Positions 8,201 to 16,369 of a DNA stretch of 64,000 nucleotides are shown one piece after another (position 1 is the stretch's first letter; each line of letters begins with the position of its first letter). The DNA comes from CALBJU01 sp965247125 (lineage in GTDB: Bacteria > Bacteroidota > Rhodothermia > Rhodothermales > UBA10348), in NCBI GenBank assembly GCA_965247125.1, contig CBDFGO010000003.1, forward strand, positions 744,001 to 808,000, given 5' to 3'. The translations under genes and the position numbers were made by a program. Below the pieces are notes generated by a model. It saw nothing but the letters and a program-made list of their open reading frames with translations. It was not told the DNA's origin and did no database searches.

Positions 8201-9850
8201 TTACTTCAGTAAGGTAATGGAACCCGATGCTGAAAGCCCTTCCAACGTGCGAACGCGGTAGAAATACGGCCCAGACGGTAGCGTAGAAGCATTGAACTGG
8301 AAGGTGTGTATTCCAGCTTGATAATCAGAATCTGTTATCATAGCGACGCGTTGCCCAAGGACGTTGAATATCTCAGCCGTTATTTTCGTGTCATCGGCAA
8401 TATTCACTGTAATCGAGACGCGTGGATTGAATGGATTCGGATACACTTCTACGCTCAAGCGACCGTCATCGGAGACCTTTGAGGTCGCAACTCCTGGAGT
8501 TGATTGGAAATTTCCATTTCGCTCTTTGTGTTCGACGAGTCTATCGTAATAGCCCGAATCCGCATTTTCGTCGCCCAACACATGAAGAATGTCGAGGGCA
8601 CGGCTAGCCAAGACCGGATCATGTAGCCTGTTCACAGCTAAGTAAAAACCATACTTAGCCCAGGACAGTCTTTCTCGATCAGAGAGCACAAATCCACCAA
8701 CACGGCCTGAATTCAATGCGCTAGTTACCACTCCACGCGCAGCAGAGGGGTTCTGCGACCGGGAAAGCACCTGAGCCTTCAGCAGCGTCAGAGAGTGCGC
8801 GGCACGGCTACCCGCAACAGTATTTATGTAAGCTTCTACCAATGCAATCGATGCGGCCCGATCAGTTTTGGCCAGCTCCCGTACCTCCTTGATGATCTGA
8901 ACAACCGCCGGTGGCGAGCCGCCCGCTGATCGATCCAACTGCGGTCCCGCTTTGGAGGGTGCGTTCATGAGCCAATTAGTGACATCCTTTGAACTCCCGC
9001 CGCTTAGCTCAATCTCTGCTGAGCCAGGCGCTTTAATGGTATTCCAATATGTATTTCGGGCGTCCAGTTGCGATCCGTCTGTAATTTTTGCCTCCTTAGT
9101 GTCATTGTCATAGACACTGCTGTTCCCACCGTGTAAATCACCAAGGAAGAGGCTACCAATGTCGATCAGAGCATCATCGTGAGCGCGTAGTCCGTAGTCC
9201 GCGTTGCCTGTGGCGACAATGCCAGCGTCGACCTCCACATCGCCAAACTCTAGAATATTAACCTCGTGTGAATAAATACCGTGGGTTCCGTTGTCGTTGA
9301 ATTCTCCTCTCAAGCCATCAATGTTTGATAGTTGGGTAGCTAGCCCGGCGCCGAAATTGTTGTTCACTTTAAGGTCTGTGACCTCAGATCCCTGAGAATC
9401 ATAGAAATCCAGGCCGGTATAAAGATCTGTGTAGGTAATATCGGTATCCTCGATAATGACGGCGTCGACCCCGGTGATTCTGACACCAAATTTACTTCCC
9501 ATTATTATTGAGTTTTCAATCGAGGAATCGTCAGCTCCGCTGCCGGAAAGTGTCATCATTCCCCACCAAACACCAGAAGATTGAGGCTCGATGGTGACAC
9601 CATCCCAGGTAATCTTACCCTCAACGTAGATGTCAGCTCCGCCCTCCATCAAGAGATGCACACCGTCCTCAATAATGAGCTCACCGCCAGAATCTACATC
9701 GATAGTCTCAGAGGAGTTTATTCTGTAAGTGCCTGAATGGATCGTAAGAGTATTGCCGGTGGTGATAGTAATGTCACCAAACTCCACCTCGCCGGAAAGG
9801 GCATATAGCGTTATGTCTTTGGAAATTGTTGCAGCAGCCGTGTAGGTACC
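8201..9850 (-). pseudogene. Beta-helix/T9SS protein, C-terminal part, separated and inverted from its N-terminal half
   Basis: About 549 residues read from 9850 on the minus strand. They begin GTYTAAATISKDITL, continue through a right-handed parallel beta-helix (repeated D/N-rich short strands such as SSIENSIIMGSKFG), then a helical segment. A type IX secretion sorting domain closes the protein (YPNPFNPRVSI, then FNVLGQRVA and SGPYFYRVRTLEGL). There is no proper start: upstream in frame is a TAA, and the open frame begins at the GGTACC palindrome. The sequence continues naturally from SGDVIYV at 4639 on the other strand. A GTG at 9787 could start an unexported product, but no signal peptide precedes it. 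Confidence 0.8.
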
Positions 9851-9876
9851 ACCGTGCCATTACCTTCCTGAAGTAA
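9851..9876 (+). pseudogene. Last residues of a second T9SS tail (AITFLK stop)
   Basis: The plus strand reads AITFLK and TAA, matching the SITLLK stop of the gene ending at 8201. The sequence after it also resembles the DNA downstream of that gene. It is the detached end of the remnant at 5911-5975, left behind by an inversion. About eight extra bases at the joint put the two parts in different frames. Confidence 0.5.
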
Positions 9877-9982
9877 GTGCTCACTCTCGAAAAAAGGTAT
9901 TGACCCCACCCATTGGGCCGTACTCACAAGAATGACGCATCCATGATGGTGAAGCGCCTAGATGACGACCTCACATGATCAC

Positions 9983-10063
9983 ATGGGCCGATTGAGTATT
10001 GTTGCAATAGTTCTCACCTCCTTATCTATAGGTTGTGATTCGGCGGACCGCGATCATAGATGA
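9983..10063 (+). pseudogene. Truncated third copy of the lipoprotein family
   Basis: ATG 9983 starts MGRLSIVAIVL with lipobox LSIGC and CDSADRD, nearly the same as paralogue 2 at 6833. It stops after 26 residues. The upstream 50 bases (9931-9982) match those upstream of paralogue 2, now split by IS3 copy B. The body of the gene is gone; IS3 copy C begins at 10096. Confidence 0.7.
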
Positions 10064-10182
10064 TCCGTAGGCTGGATGCCTATTCGCTATAGACTAGAGA
10101 TGGTCCTGATTCATCGGACAGTCTGAACAACAAATAAGGTGGAGTCTTGCGATCTTATCACCCTCAAGAAAGGATACAAACG

Positions 10183-10470
10183 ATGAGTCGCAAAAGAAGA
10201 AACCACAGCAACACATTCAAAGCAAAAGTAGCGCTGGCGGCGGTCAAAGGAGATCGCACAATGGCTGAGTTGGCAGACCAGTTCCAGGTTCATCCGAACC
10301 AGATTCAGACGTGGAAAAAGAAGCTGATTCAGGACGCTGAAGAGGTCTTTGACAAAGGGCATTTCGGAAAACGCAATGAAGAGGGCCAGATCAAGGAGCT
10401 TCACGCCAAAATTGGCGAGCTTTCGATGGAGAAGGATTTTTTATCCAAAGCGCTCGGTCGCACCCAGTAG
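10183..10470 (+). CDS. IS3 transposase OrfA, copy C
   Basis: The product is 95 aa, intact. It differs from copies A and B in a short C-terminal stretch (FDKGHFGKRNEE in place of FEKGYSRKHNEE). The same T TTT TTA slip site lies at 10437-10443. Confidence 0.92.
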   Translation: MSRKRRNHSNTFKAKVALAAVKGDRTMAELADQFQVHPNQIQTWKKKLIQDAEEVFDKGHFGKRNEEGQIKELHAKIGELSMEKDFLSKALGRTQ

Positions 10471-10484
10471 GTGAGCGCCGCCAA

Positions 10485-11312
10485 ATGATCGACCCAATCC
10501 ACGACCTCTCCATCAAACGGCAGTGCAATCTGCTGGAGCTGAATCGCTCAACGGCCTACTACAAGCCGGTGGGCGAGAGCAAAGAGAACCTGGCCGTGAT
10601 GAAAAAACTGGATGAGCTCTACATCGAACGTCCCACGCGAGGATCGCGCACCATGAAGGATGCGCTCGAGGACAGAGGTATTTTTGTGGGCCGCCATCGA
10701 ATCCGGCGATTAATGCGTCTGATGGGCCTTATTGCCATTTATCCTAAGAAACGGACCTCGATTCCGGGAAAAGGTCACAAGATTTATCCGTATCTCTTGC
10801 GTAAGCTCAACGTGACGCGGCCCCGGCAGGTTTACGCAAGCGACATCACATTCATTCCGATGAAAAGGGGATTCGTTTACCTGGTCGCCGTCATCGACTG
10901 GTACAGCCGCAAGGTGCTCTCGCACCGGATCTCCAATACGATGGACACCGACTTCTGTGTGGAAGCTCTCGAAGAAGCAATCGCCGTGTATGGAGCGCCA
11001 GAGATCTTCAATACGGATCAGGGCAGCCAGTTCACACCCGTGGCCTTTACTGATGTTCTGAAGAATCATGACATCAAAATCTCTATGGATGGCAAAGGAC
11101 GCTGGATGGACAACGTGTTCGTTGAACGTCTGTGGCGTAGCCTGAAATATGAAGAGGTGTACCTTAAAGCCTATGACAGTGTGGCTGAAGCCCGCAAATC
11201 CATTGCTGTATACTTCGACTACTTCAATAACGAAAGGCGACACAGCTCACACGGAAGAAAGACCCCTGATCACGTATTTTTTAATCACCAGCCGCTTCAA
11301 GAAGCAGCATAA
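10485..11312 (+). CDS. IS3 transposase OrfB, copy C
   Basis: The product is 275 aa with an intact DDE core. The first two thirds match copy A and the C-terminus matches copy B, so it looks like a mosaic of the two. One conservative change (SQFTPVAF) lies next to the second catalytic Asp block. Confidence 0.93.
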   Translation: MIDPIHDLSIKRQCNLLELNRSTAYYKPVGESKENLAVMKKLDELYIERPTRGSRTMKDALEDRGIFVGRHRIRRLMRLMGLIAIYPKKRTSIPGKGHKIYPYLLRKLNVTRPRQVYASDITFIPMKRGFVYLVAVIDWYSRKVLSHRISNTMDTDFCVEALEEAIAVYGAPEIFNTDQGSQFTPVAFTDVLKNHDIKISMDGKGRWMDNVFVERLWRSLKYEEVYLKAYDSVAEARKSIAVYFDYFNNERRHSSHGRKTPDHVFFNHQPLQEAA

Positions 11313-11365
11313 TCAATCCGCAAGATTCCACCTAAGACCCTGTCCAGTTTTATAGGACCACTTCT

Positions 11366-11632
11366 GAATTAGGATCTGTCAATACGTGGGACATTAGGGA
11401 CTTTATTTCGAACCCTGTTTTTTAAGCCAACCGTCAATTGACTCCCAGATATTTTGAGATATAATCAAAATTACACTGGGCGTTAAAGGGATACCGATAC
11501 GGCATGAGTAATGTGGTAGTGGACGTAAGATACATCGCGGTTGAAAGACCGTGAAAGACTGAAATCTGAGCACCCAACTCTAGGCAAATTTCTTGTGCGA
11601 CGGCATGAGACCCCTCAATTACCACCCAAGTG
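11366..11632. other. Interval without a recognisable gene
   Basis: No frame with a convincing start or composition was found on either strand. A GGGACATTAGGGACTT motif at about 11387-11402 matches the first motif of repeat R copy 2 (14456-14470), suggesting that R copy 1 was once contiguous and has been split by about 270 bp. Confidence 0.35.
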
Positions 11633-11677
11633 GATCACCGGTTGTTCGCTCACGCGCGCGTAACCGGTGATTTTTTA
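11633..11677 (+). terminator. Rho-independent terminator-like hairpin
   Basis: ATCACCGGTT pairs with AACCGGTGAT across a GC-rich loop and is followed by TTTTTTATTT. No intact plus-strand gene ends just upstream, so it may be left from a lost gene. Confidence 0.65.
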
Positions 11678-11835
11678 TTTCTCCCTCCTTCTCTTTTTCT
11701 CTTGTTCAGCTTTGAAATAGGCTACCAGTTCCTCTACAACATCGTTCAAAGTTCGAGGTGCACCTCGATGTGGGCCACCATAGATGCCGAAAGCGGCATA
11801 TTTAACCAACAAGAGCCCTCTATTGAGGGCTCTTT
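11678..11835 (-). repeat. Dispersed repeat R, copy 1
   Basis: The copy shares about 100 bases with copies at 14454-14655 and 17402-17543. The shared core has the perfect palindrome CGAGGTGCACCTCG. On the minus strand it encodes GGPHRGAPRTLND, then ELVAYFKAEQEKK. A GATGCCG/CGGCAT small hairpin and a terminator-like hairpin (AGAGCCCTC/GAGGGCTCT) complete it. Differences between copies fall largely at third codon positions, so the minus-strand frame was probably translated once. I do not recognise the protein. Confidence 0.75.
11811..11835 (+). terminator. Hairpin with T-run inside repeat R copy 1
   Basis: AAGAGCCCTC and GAGGGCTCTT pair around TATT, followed by TCT. The same hairpin occurs at 14631-14655 in copy 2 but is missing from copy 3. 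Confidence 0.6.
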
Positions 11836-12139
11836 CTGTAAAGTTCGAGTTTTGAGATGGGGATACTGTAAATGGCGTCTCAAAACTCATTTTCGTCTCA
11901 ATACTCCCTTTTGGCTTCGAATACAGTCAGGATAAACGCCGGTTCTAGCAGACCGTTTTCCTTCCACCTCTGTGTTGTATCTGTTGCATGAATCACCTCC
12001 AAGATCGAGGTCGGGCTTTTTAGAAATGTCCAGCTGATCAGGATAGAGCCCTATAGTGGAGGGCGCTGATTATTTAAATAAATATGGGATAACAATCGGA
12101 AATCAGTTAATAAAAACGAGAGTCTATCATGTCGGTATA

Positions 12140-12679
12140 TCACTCAAGATCCAGGGGCGTGAGTCTACGACGGTCTAACAACCCACTTTTTTCAACGTAT
12201 GAATCAAAAACAGTTACATACGGCACAATATTAGGGTTGATTAATGCCGCGGAAATTGCCGGTACCGTTTCGAATGAGACATTTGCTTTACCAACTTTAA
12301 AACCGGACAGATTAAAGTTGTATTTAACGTTTTCAACGTCGCGCCAAGTGTATGAAGAAGCCAACACAATCGATGTTGATGTGGTGTCGTAGCTTCCAAG
12401 GGCAACAAACATTTCGTGCCGTCCACATGTACCGCAAATATCTCCAAAATATAAATAGGTAGTTCGCGACCTACTGCCGAGTCGAATACTTTCGCTATAC
12501 TCTGGATCATCGCCGAACTCAAAGTAGTCCGGTTCCAGGATATGATAATTTGAAGGAAATACGGTTAGATCGTTCAGGTCAGAAACTGCGATAGTTCTGT
12601 ACATGTAAAACACTGCCGAAGCAAGAAGAAGAGCAATTGAACTTATCGTTATTAACCGTTCTTTATTGGACATCTTCAA
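12140..12679 (-). CDS. Membrane-anchored thioredoxin-like protein with CGTC motif
   Basis: The product is 179 aa. The start may be ATG 12679 or 12673 (MSNKERLI). One N-terminal transmembrane helix (about residues 9-27) is followed by a periplasmic domain. FGDICGTCGRHE carries a C-G-T-C redox-type motif on a strand-helix turn, and IVPYVTVFD near the end resembles the cis-Pro strand of thioredoxin folds. It overlaps the upstream propeller gene by 17 bp, so the two are translationally linked. It is last in an operon with two secreted Cys-rich peptides, which suggests a role in their disulfides. The fold assignment is from motifs only. Confidence 0.6.
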   Translation of the reverse strand: MKMSNKERLITISSIALLLASAVFYMYRTIAVSDLNDLTVFPSNYHILEPDYFEFGDDPEYSESIRLGSRSRTTYLYFGDICGTCGRHEMFVALGSYDTTSTSIVLASSYTWRDVENVKYNFNLSGFKVGKANVSFETVPAISAALINPNIVPYVTVFDSYVEKSGLLDRRRLTPLDLE

Positions 12680-13742
12680 ATCGCCCTCGTTGAAATAATC
12701 CTATGAGTGGCACGTTATTGTTATTTCGAAATGAAATAATAAATTGAAAATCGCCACTATCATTAAGTTCTCGAACTCTGAAATCCCACGCAAGTGGAGT
12801 AGCTTCCTCAGCAGGATTAAAATCATATTTATATGTGCCTAAAAGATTACCATCATAATTATATTGATCAATTATTATAGCTTCAGTCGAAAATAGAAGA
12901 ATGAATATATTATCGTTTATTAGGTCAACTGCCTGAAACAAGGATTTTAAAGGAATAAATCCCGATGATCTTCCGGCGTTTAATGTTACGGCATTATAAT
13001 TTCCCCGTGTATAGCTCTTATACTCTTCTATTTTTGAAAGTTGGATCTCCTTTTTATATTCACCTGAGAGGTCATATATTTGAATAAAAGGGTAATACTT
13101 TGACACACGAATAATATTATTATTATGGACGTCTAAAAGGGAATACGAAAACTTGGGTAGTGAGAAGGATTGTCCAAATGGTATTCCGAACTGCTTTATT
13201 AGGCGTCCTTCGAAATCGTAGATATTTAATGGCTCACCGTCGTAATCGAATCCTCGTATTTCAGAATTTAAGTAAGTCGAATTTTCGGTTATTAATGAAC
13301 TATCGGAAACAGCAATTTGATTTGAGACGCTTGTAAGTTTGAAGCCATCTATGTATTTGATCTCCTCGCTATCAAAAATACTAAGCTCATGATTGCGTCC
13401 ATTTAGAGTATACAGACGTCCGCCAGAAAGAACGACATCAGTTGGACCATCCATCTCACCGGGACCTATACCAGGTTGTCGGTATTCAACCAAGAAGTCT
13501 CCCTGATGAGAATATTTGAAGACAGCACTTTGTTGCCAATCAAGAACCCAGATGTATTCTTCGGAAATTTCTAGATCTCGCGGCGAAGCAAGTAAAACTT
13601 CTGATGTCTCGTCTTCGGGAAATGTGAGAATCGGAGCTAATTCGAACTGTAATCCTTGAGAATTAGCCGTCCCAGTGATTATTAGAGTAGCTACGAATGC
13701 TGCAAGTTGTAGCGTTCGCCATTTTTTTGGATATGTGGTCAT
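12663..13742 (-). CDS. 6-bladed beta-propeller protein, exported
   Basis: The product is 359 aa with a signal peptide (to about residue 29, TANSQ). It has NHL/6-bladed propeller blades: the repeated pattern of W/Y-hydrophobic strand, D, then hydrophobic (YIWVLDWQQSAVFKY, RLYTLNGRNHELSIFD, NNIIRVSKYYPFIQIYD). The PGIGPGEMDGPTDV loop is characteristic of the family often found beside NVEALA-type peptides in Bacteroidota. It is third in a four-gene operon, 18 bp after the second Cys-rich peptide. The likely site is periplasm or outer surface. The biochemical role of the family is unknown; peptide binding or recognition is a guess from context. Confidence 0.78.
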   Translation of the reverse strand: MTTYPKKWRTLQLAAFVATLIITGTANSQGLQFELAPILTFPEDETSEVLLASPRDLEISEEYIWVLDWQQSAVFKYSHQGDFLVEYRQPGIGPGEMDGPTDVVLSGGRLYTLNGRNHELSIFDSEEIKYIDGFKLTSVSNQIAVSDSSLITENSTYLNSEIRGFDYDGEPLNIYDFEGRLIKQFGIPFGQSFSLPKFSYSLLDVHNNNIIRVSKYYPFIQIYDLSGEYKKEIQLSKIEEYKSYTRGNYNAVTLNAGRSSGFIPLKSLFQAVDLINDNIFILLFSTEAIIIDQYNYDGNLLGTYKYDFNPAEEATPLAWDFRVRELNDSGDFQFIISFRNNNNVPLIGLFQRGRFEDVQ

Positions 13743-13760
13743 GGGAAGAACTAAATGCTC

Positions 13761-13988
13761 TCACGGGATAGGGCAGAGAATTAAGTTTCCGGATTCGCAA
13801 AGTATGCCGCAAAACAATCCCGTTGGTTCTCCCTCCTCGCCGCAACTTGCAGCACCTCCACACTCTTCCAGATCTTTACACCCATAATCGTCGGGTGCAA
13901 TTTTGCTACTTCCGGTGAAACCCGCATTTAGAAAAATGAAAGCACCAAACAGGCAAGCGACAGCGATGGTCTTCTTGATGATATTCAC
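13761..13988 (-). CDS. Small secreted Cys-rich peptide 2 (GTG start)
   Basis: The product is 75 aa. The GTG at 13988 is chosen over the ATG 18 bp upstream because a GGAGGA ribosome site lies about 7 bp before the GTG, inside the longer frame. A signal segment (KKTIAVACLFGAFIFL) is followed by a mature part with six Cys: C-x5-C-x5-C-x10-C-x3-C-x7-C (from GCKDLEECGG to LILCPIP). Peptide 1 has the same spacing pattern, so they form one family. It is 18 bp upstream of the propeller gene. It resembles in layout the NVEALA-type secreted peptides of Bacteroidota but lacks that motif. Function unknown. Confidence 0.68.
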   Translation of the reverse strand: MNIIKKTIAVACLFGAFIFLNAGFTGSSKIAPDDYGCKDLEECGGAASCGEEGEPTGLFCGILCESGNLILCPIP

Positions 13989-14022
13989 TACAATTCCTCC
14001 AAACATAATTTAGAACAAGAGC

Positions 14023-14319
14023 TTAGCACACTGGCCAGCAGAAGCCACCGCAGAAAATAATTCCACCCTGAAGACACCAAATTGAGCATGTCTCATATTC
14101 CGGCGTTCCTTCACAATATGCTGGTCCAGCATCGCACGTTCCTCCTAAATCGTTACAACTGGTAGGCGGAACGGCCAACATCTCGATTGTGGTGGTCGAA
14201 GATGTGGAAGTGGGCTCTTCCGTCTCAATCGTGAATGCTGACAAAAGTAGAACTAGCGATGCCATAATGGAAAGTCGAGCGATCCAGCGCGCATAGGAAA
14301 TACTCTGCAGTGCTTTCAT
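14023..14319 (-). CDS. Small secreted Cys-rich peptide 1
   Basis: The product is 98 aa. A hydrophobic signal helix at about residues 15-30 (LSIMASLVLLLSAF) is followed by a Thr/Ser-rich spacer (TSTSSTTTIE). An eight-Cys mature part comes last: C-x6-C-x6-C-x8-C-x3-C-x7-C-x3-C-x3-C, starting SCNDLGGTC and ending FCWPVC. The first six Cys match peptide 2. It is the first gene of the four-gene operon; peptide 2 follows (16 bp to its ATG, 34 bp to its likely GTG). No clear ribosome site precedes ATG 14319. It could be a secreted signal, toxin or structural peptide; the sequence does not say. Confidence 0.65.
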   Translation of the reverse strand: MKALQSISYARWIARLSIMASLVLLLSAFTIETEEPTSTSSTTTIEMLAVPPTSCNDLGGTCDAGPAYCEGTPEYETCSIWCLQGGIIFCGGFCWPVC

Positions 14320-14453
14320 ATCTAGTTTGCATTTGGTTGTTCTAAGGACGTCTTTTCCGCCTGGTTATATAGTGAACGGTGAAGGCATTCGCAATAGTAA
14401 TCTGACACTGAAATGTTGGTAGGTTCTACCCCGATTCCATGGACGGTTGAGTT
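14320..14453. other. Upstream region of the Cys-rich peptide operon
   Basis: This 134-bp interval must hold the operon promoter on the minus strand. No convincing consensus element was recognised. Confidence 0.35.
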
Positions 14454-14655
14454 AAGGACATTAGGGACTTCAGGGACGCTGGGGACTTCGTCTCTCCCTC
14501 TCCCTCCTCTTCTTTTTCTCTTCTTCAGCTTTGAAATAGGCTACTAGCTCATCTACTAAATCATTCAAAGTTCGAGGTGCACCTCGATGTGGGCCACCTA
14601 AGATGCCGGAAGCGGCATATTAACCCAACTAGAGCCCTCTATTGAGGGCTCTTTT
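14454..14655 (-). repeat. Dispersed repeat R, copy 2 (most complete)
   Basis: From left to right it holds near-repeats of GGACNTTNGGGACTTC, a CT-rich stretch, the conserved coding core (minus strand GPHRGAPRTLNDLVDEL, then AEEEKKKRRERERRSPQRP and stop), the CGAGGTGCACCTCG palindrome, a GATGCCGG/CGGCAT hairpin and the AGAGCCCTC/GAGGGCTCT hairpin with TTTT. It bounds the Cys-rich operon on the side opposite copy 1, in the same orientation. Confidence 0.78.
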
Positions 14656-14967
14656 GGTGTAAAAATAGTTTTGAGGAACGGATATCCAGAATCTCATTGC
14701 TCAAAACTCATATTTCCTCAAAACCCTTTCTCATGTTGAAACACTGTGAAATCAACTATTTGATCGGGATCTTCGCTCTTTCACTATTTCTCATGATACA
14801 ATCTGACCATGGGCCTACTTCATATCCTAATTGCAGAATTAAAAACAGAGCGTCTTCAGCTTCTGATCACTGATCAAGTTGTTGAATCCAAAACCATTGA
14901 GTATAAAGAGACGCTCTCTATCTCCACTAGAGATGAACGAAAGGAGTTTCTAGCAGACGTTTCTGCT

Positions 14968-14976
14968 TTTGCAAAT
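14968..14976 (+). repeat. 9-bp target-site duplication, left copy (TTTGCAAAT)
   Basis: It is an exact direct repeat of 16361-16369, flanking IS256 copy 2. Nine bases is normal for IS256-family insertions. Confidence 0.9.
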
Positions 14977-16360
14977 GAGCTATGCCCAAAAGTTGTGTAT
15001 GGAAGGTTTAGGCAGCGTGTCGTTCTGATGTAATTCCGTCGGTGAATTTGATTCCTTTTTTTACAAGTTGCAATAGGTGCGGTGCATTCAGTTTCCTCCA
15101 CTTCTTCTGAGCCTCTTTACATAGACGGAAGGCCATTGCAAGAGCTGTTTCTCGGCTCAGACATCCCCTCGTTTTGGCGGTCCTGAGGCGCACGGTCGCG
15201 AACGTAGATTCGATCGGATTTGTGCTCCGAAGATGGATCCAGTGTTCTGCCGGAAAGTCATAAAAAGCGAGCAGTTCTTCTCGGTCTTTCACCAGAATCT
15301 CTGCTGCTTTCGGATACTTTTGCTGGTAGGCTTTGATGAAAAACAGAAGGGCGCTCTCTGCCTGCTTTTTTGTTTCTGCTGTATAGATCTGCGTGAGGTG
15401 ACCTTTTGCCTTCTTCTGAACGGACTTGGGCAGGCGGTTGAGCACATTTGCTGTCTTGTGCACCCAACAGCGTGCGGCTCGCGTCTCGGGATAAACTTCT
15501 GCGAGAGCACTCCAGAATCCCATGGCTCCATCGGCAACAGCCAGCTTCGGTCCTTGATCCAGCCCGCGGTGCCTCAGCTCCAGGAGCAACTCTCGCCACG
15601 ACTGCTTGCTCTCGCGAAAGCCGTCCTCGAGTGCTATAAGCTCCTTCCTTCCATCGGCCGTAGCGCCGATCACGACCAGCAGACACAGTTTCTGTTTATC
15701 CATGCGTACGTTTACGTGAATACCGTCGGCCCAGAAATAGACGTAGTGCTTCTCCTTCAGGCTCCGCTTTTGCCAGTCTTCGTGCTCCCTTGTCCAAAGC
15801 GTCTTCAGGCGCGCAATCGTCGAGGAGGTCAGCCCTGGGGCATCAGGACCAACAAGGGCCGAGAGCGCTGCCTCAAAGCCGCCCGTTGAAACTCCCTTCA
15901 GGTACAACCATGGAATGAGAGCCTCAAGCGAGCGGCTCTTGCGGAGGTAGGCTGGTAGTATCGAACTGCGGAAACCGATTCTATCCTCACCCCGACCCGT
16001 ACGGTCGCGTATGCGGGGCATCTTTACAGCGACCTCCCCGATACCAGTCAAAATCTTCCTCTCTGGCAGATATCCATTGCGAACGATGCGGTGGCGATTC
16101 TCTTCGTCGCGCAGGAACTGGTAGCGCTGGCAGAAAGCTTCAACCTCGGCCTCAACGGCTGTGGCCAGCATCTTTGCGGCCCCTGTTCGCAATACTTCTG
16201 TCAACACATCCTCTGTGCTATTGTAGTTCTCGTTCTCGTGTGCGTTATTCGTCTTCATGGGCGGTGTATCCTCCAATCTTCGGATTGACAATGACGTAAT
16301 CATCATCAGGATACGCCGCCTATACCTTTTTCACCCGTACACAACTTTCGGGGTTAACTC
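14977..16360 (-). mobile_element. IS256-family insertion sequence, copy 2 (complete, 1384 bp)
   Basis: It is bounded by the TTTGCAAAT duplication and by imperfect terminal inverted repeats of about 26 bp (GAGCTATGCCCAAAAGTTGT at the left; GAGTTAACCCCGAAAGTTGT as the complement of the right). It carries a full transposase on the minus strand and interrupts an AlbA_2 gene. The shared part is identical in sequence to copy 1. Confidence 0.95.
15008..16258 (-). CDS. IS256-family transposase, complete
   Basis: The product is 416 aa from ATG 16258 (MKTNNAHENE), preferred over an upstream in-frame ATG at 16306 because that one lies close to the IS end and reads through the terminal region. Motifs FWADGIHV, VADGAMGFW and STNPIEST mark the catalytic Asp, Asp and Glu. 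The C-terminus KKGIKFTDGITSERHAA reaches almost to the left inverted repeat. The frame is intact, so the element is potentially active; two identical copies in 16 kb imply recent movement. Confidence 0.94.
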   Translation of the reverse strand: MKTNNAHENENYNSTEDVLTEVLRTGAAKMLATAVEAEVEAFCQRYQFLRDEENRHRIVRNGYLPERKILTGIGEVAVKMPRIRDRTGRGEDRIGFRSSILPAYLRKSRSLEALIPWLYLKGVSTGGFEAALSALVGPDAPGLTSSTIARLKTLWTREHEDWQKRSLKEKHYVYFWADGIHVNVRMDKQKLCLLVVIGATADGRKELIALEDGFRESKQSWRELLLELRHRGLDQGPKLAVADGAMGFWSALAEVYPETRAARCWVHKTANVLNRLPKSVQKKAKGHLTQIYTAETKKQAESALLFFIKAYQQKYPKAAEILVKDREELLAFYDFPAEHWIHLRSTNPIESTFATVRLRTAKTRGCLSRETALAMAFRLCKEAQKKWRKLNAPHLLQLVKKGIKFTDGITSERHAA

Positions 16361-16369
16361 TTTGCAAAT
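16361..16369 (+). repeat. 9-bp target-site duplication, right copy (TTTGCAAAT)
   Basis: It matches 14968-14976 exactly. The AlbA_2 coding frame resumes at 16370. Confidence 0.9.

Larger units (their letters stand above)
10096..11365 (+). mobile_element. IS3-family element, copy C (1270 bp, altered right end)
   Basis: The left 60 bases match copy A. The right end reads GGACCACTTCT instead of GGACCATCTCT. The flanks (ACT left, GAA right) do not match, so there is no target duplication. It may be a recombinant copy, with the right tip damaged. Confidence 0.88.

Noticed and set aside
8198..9879. A 23-bp inverted repeat (CACTTACTTCAG type) flanking the beta-helix fragment, like transposon ends
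   Set aside because: Both repeats are the 3' ends of T9SS genes (stop codon and last residues), brought face to face by the inversion. No transposase lies between them.
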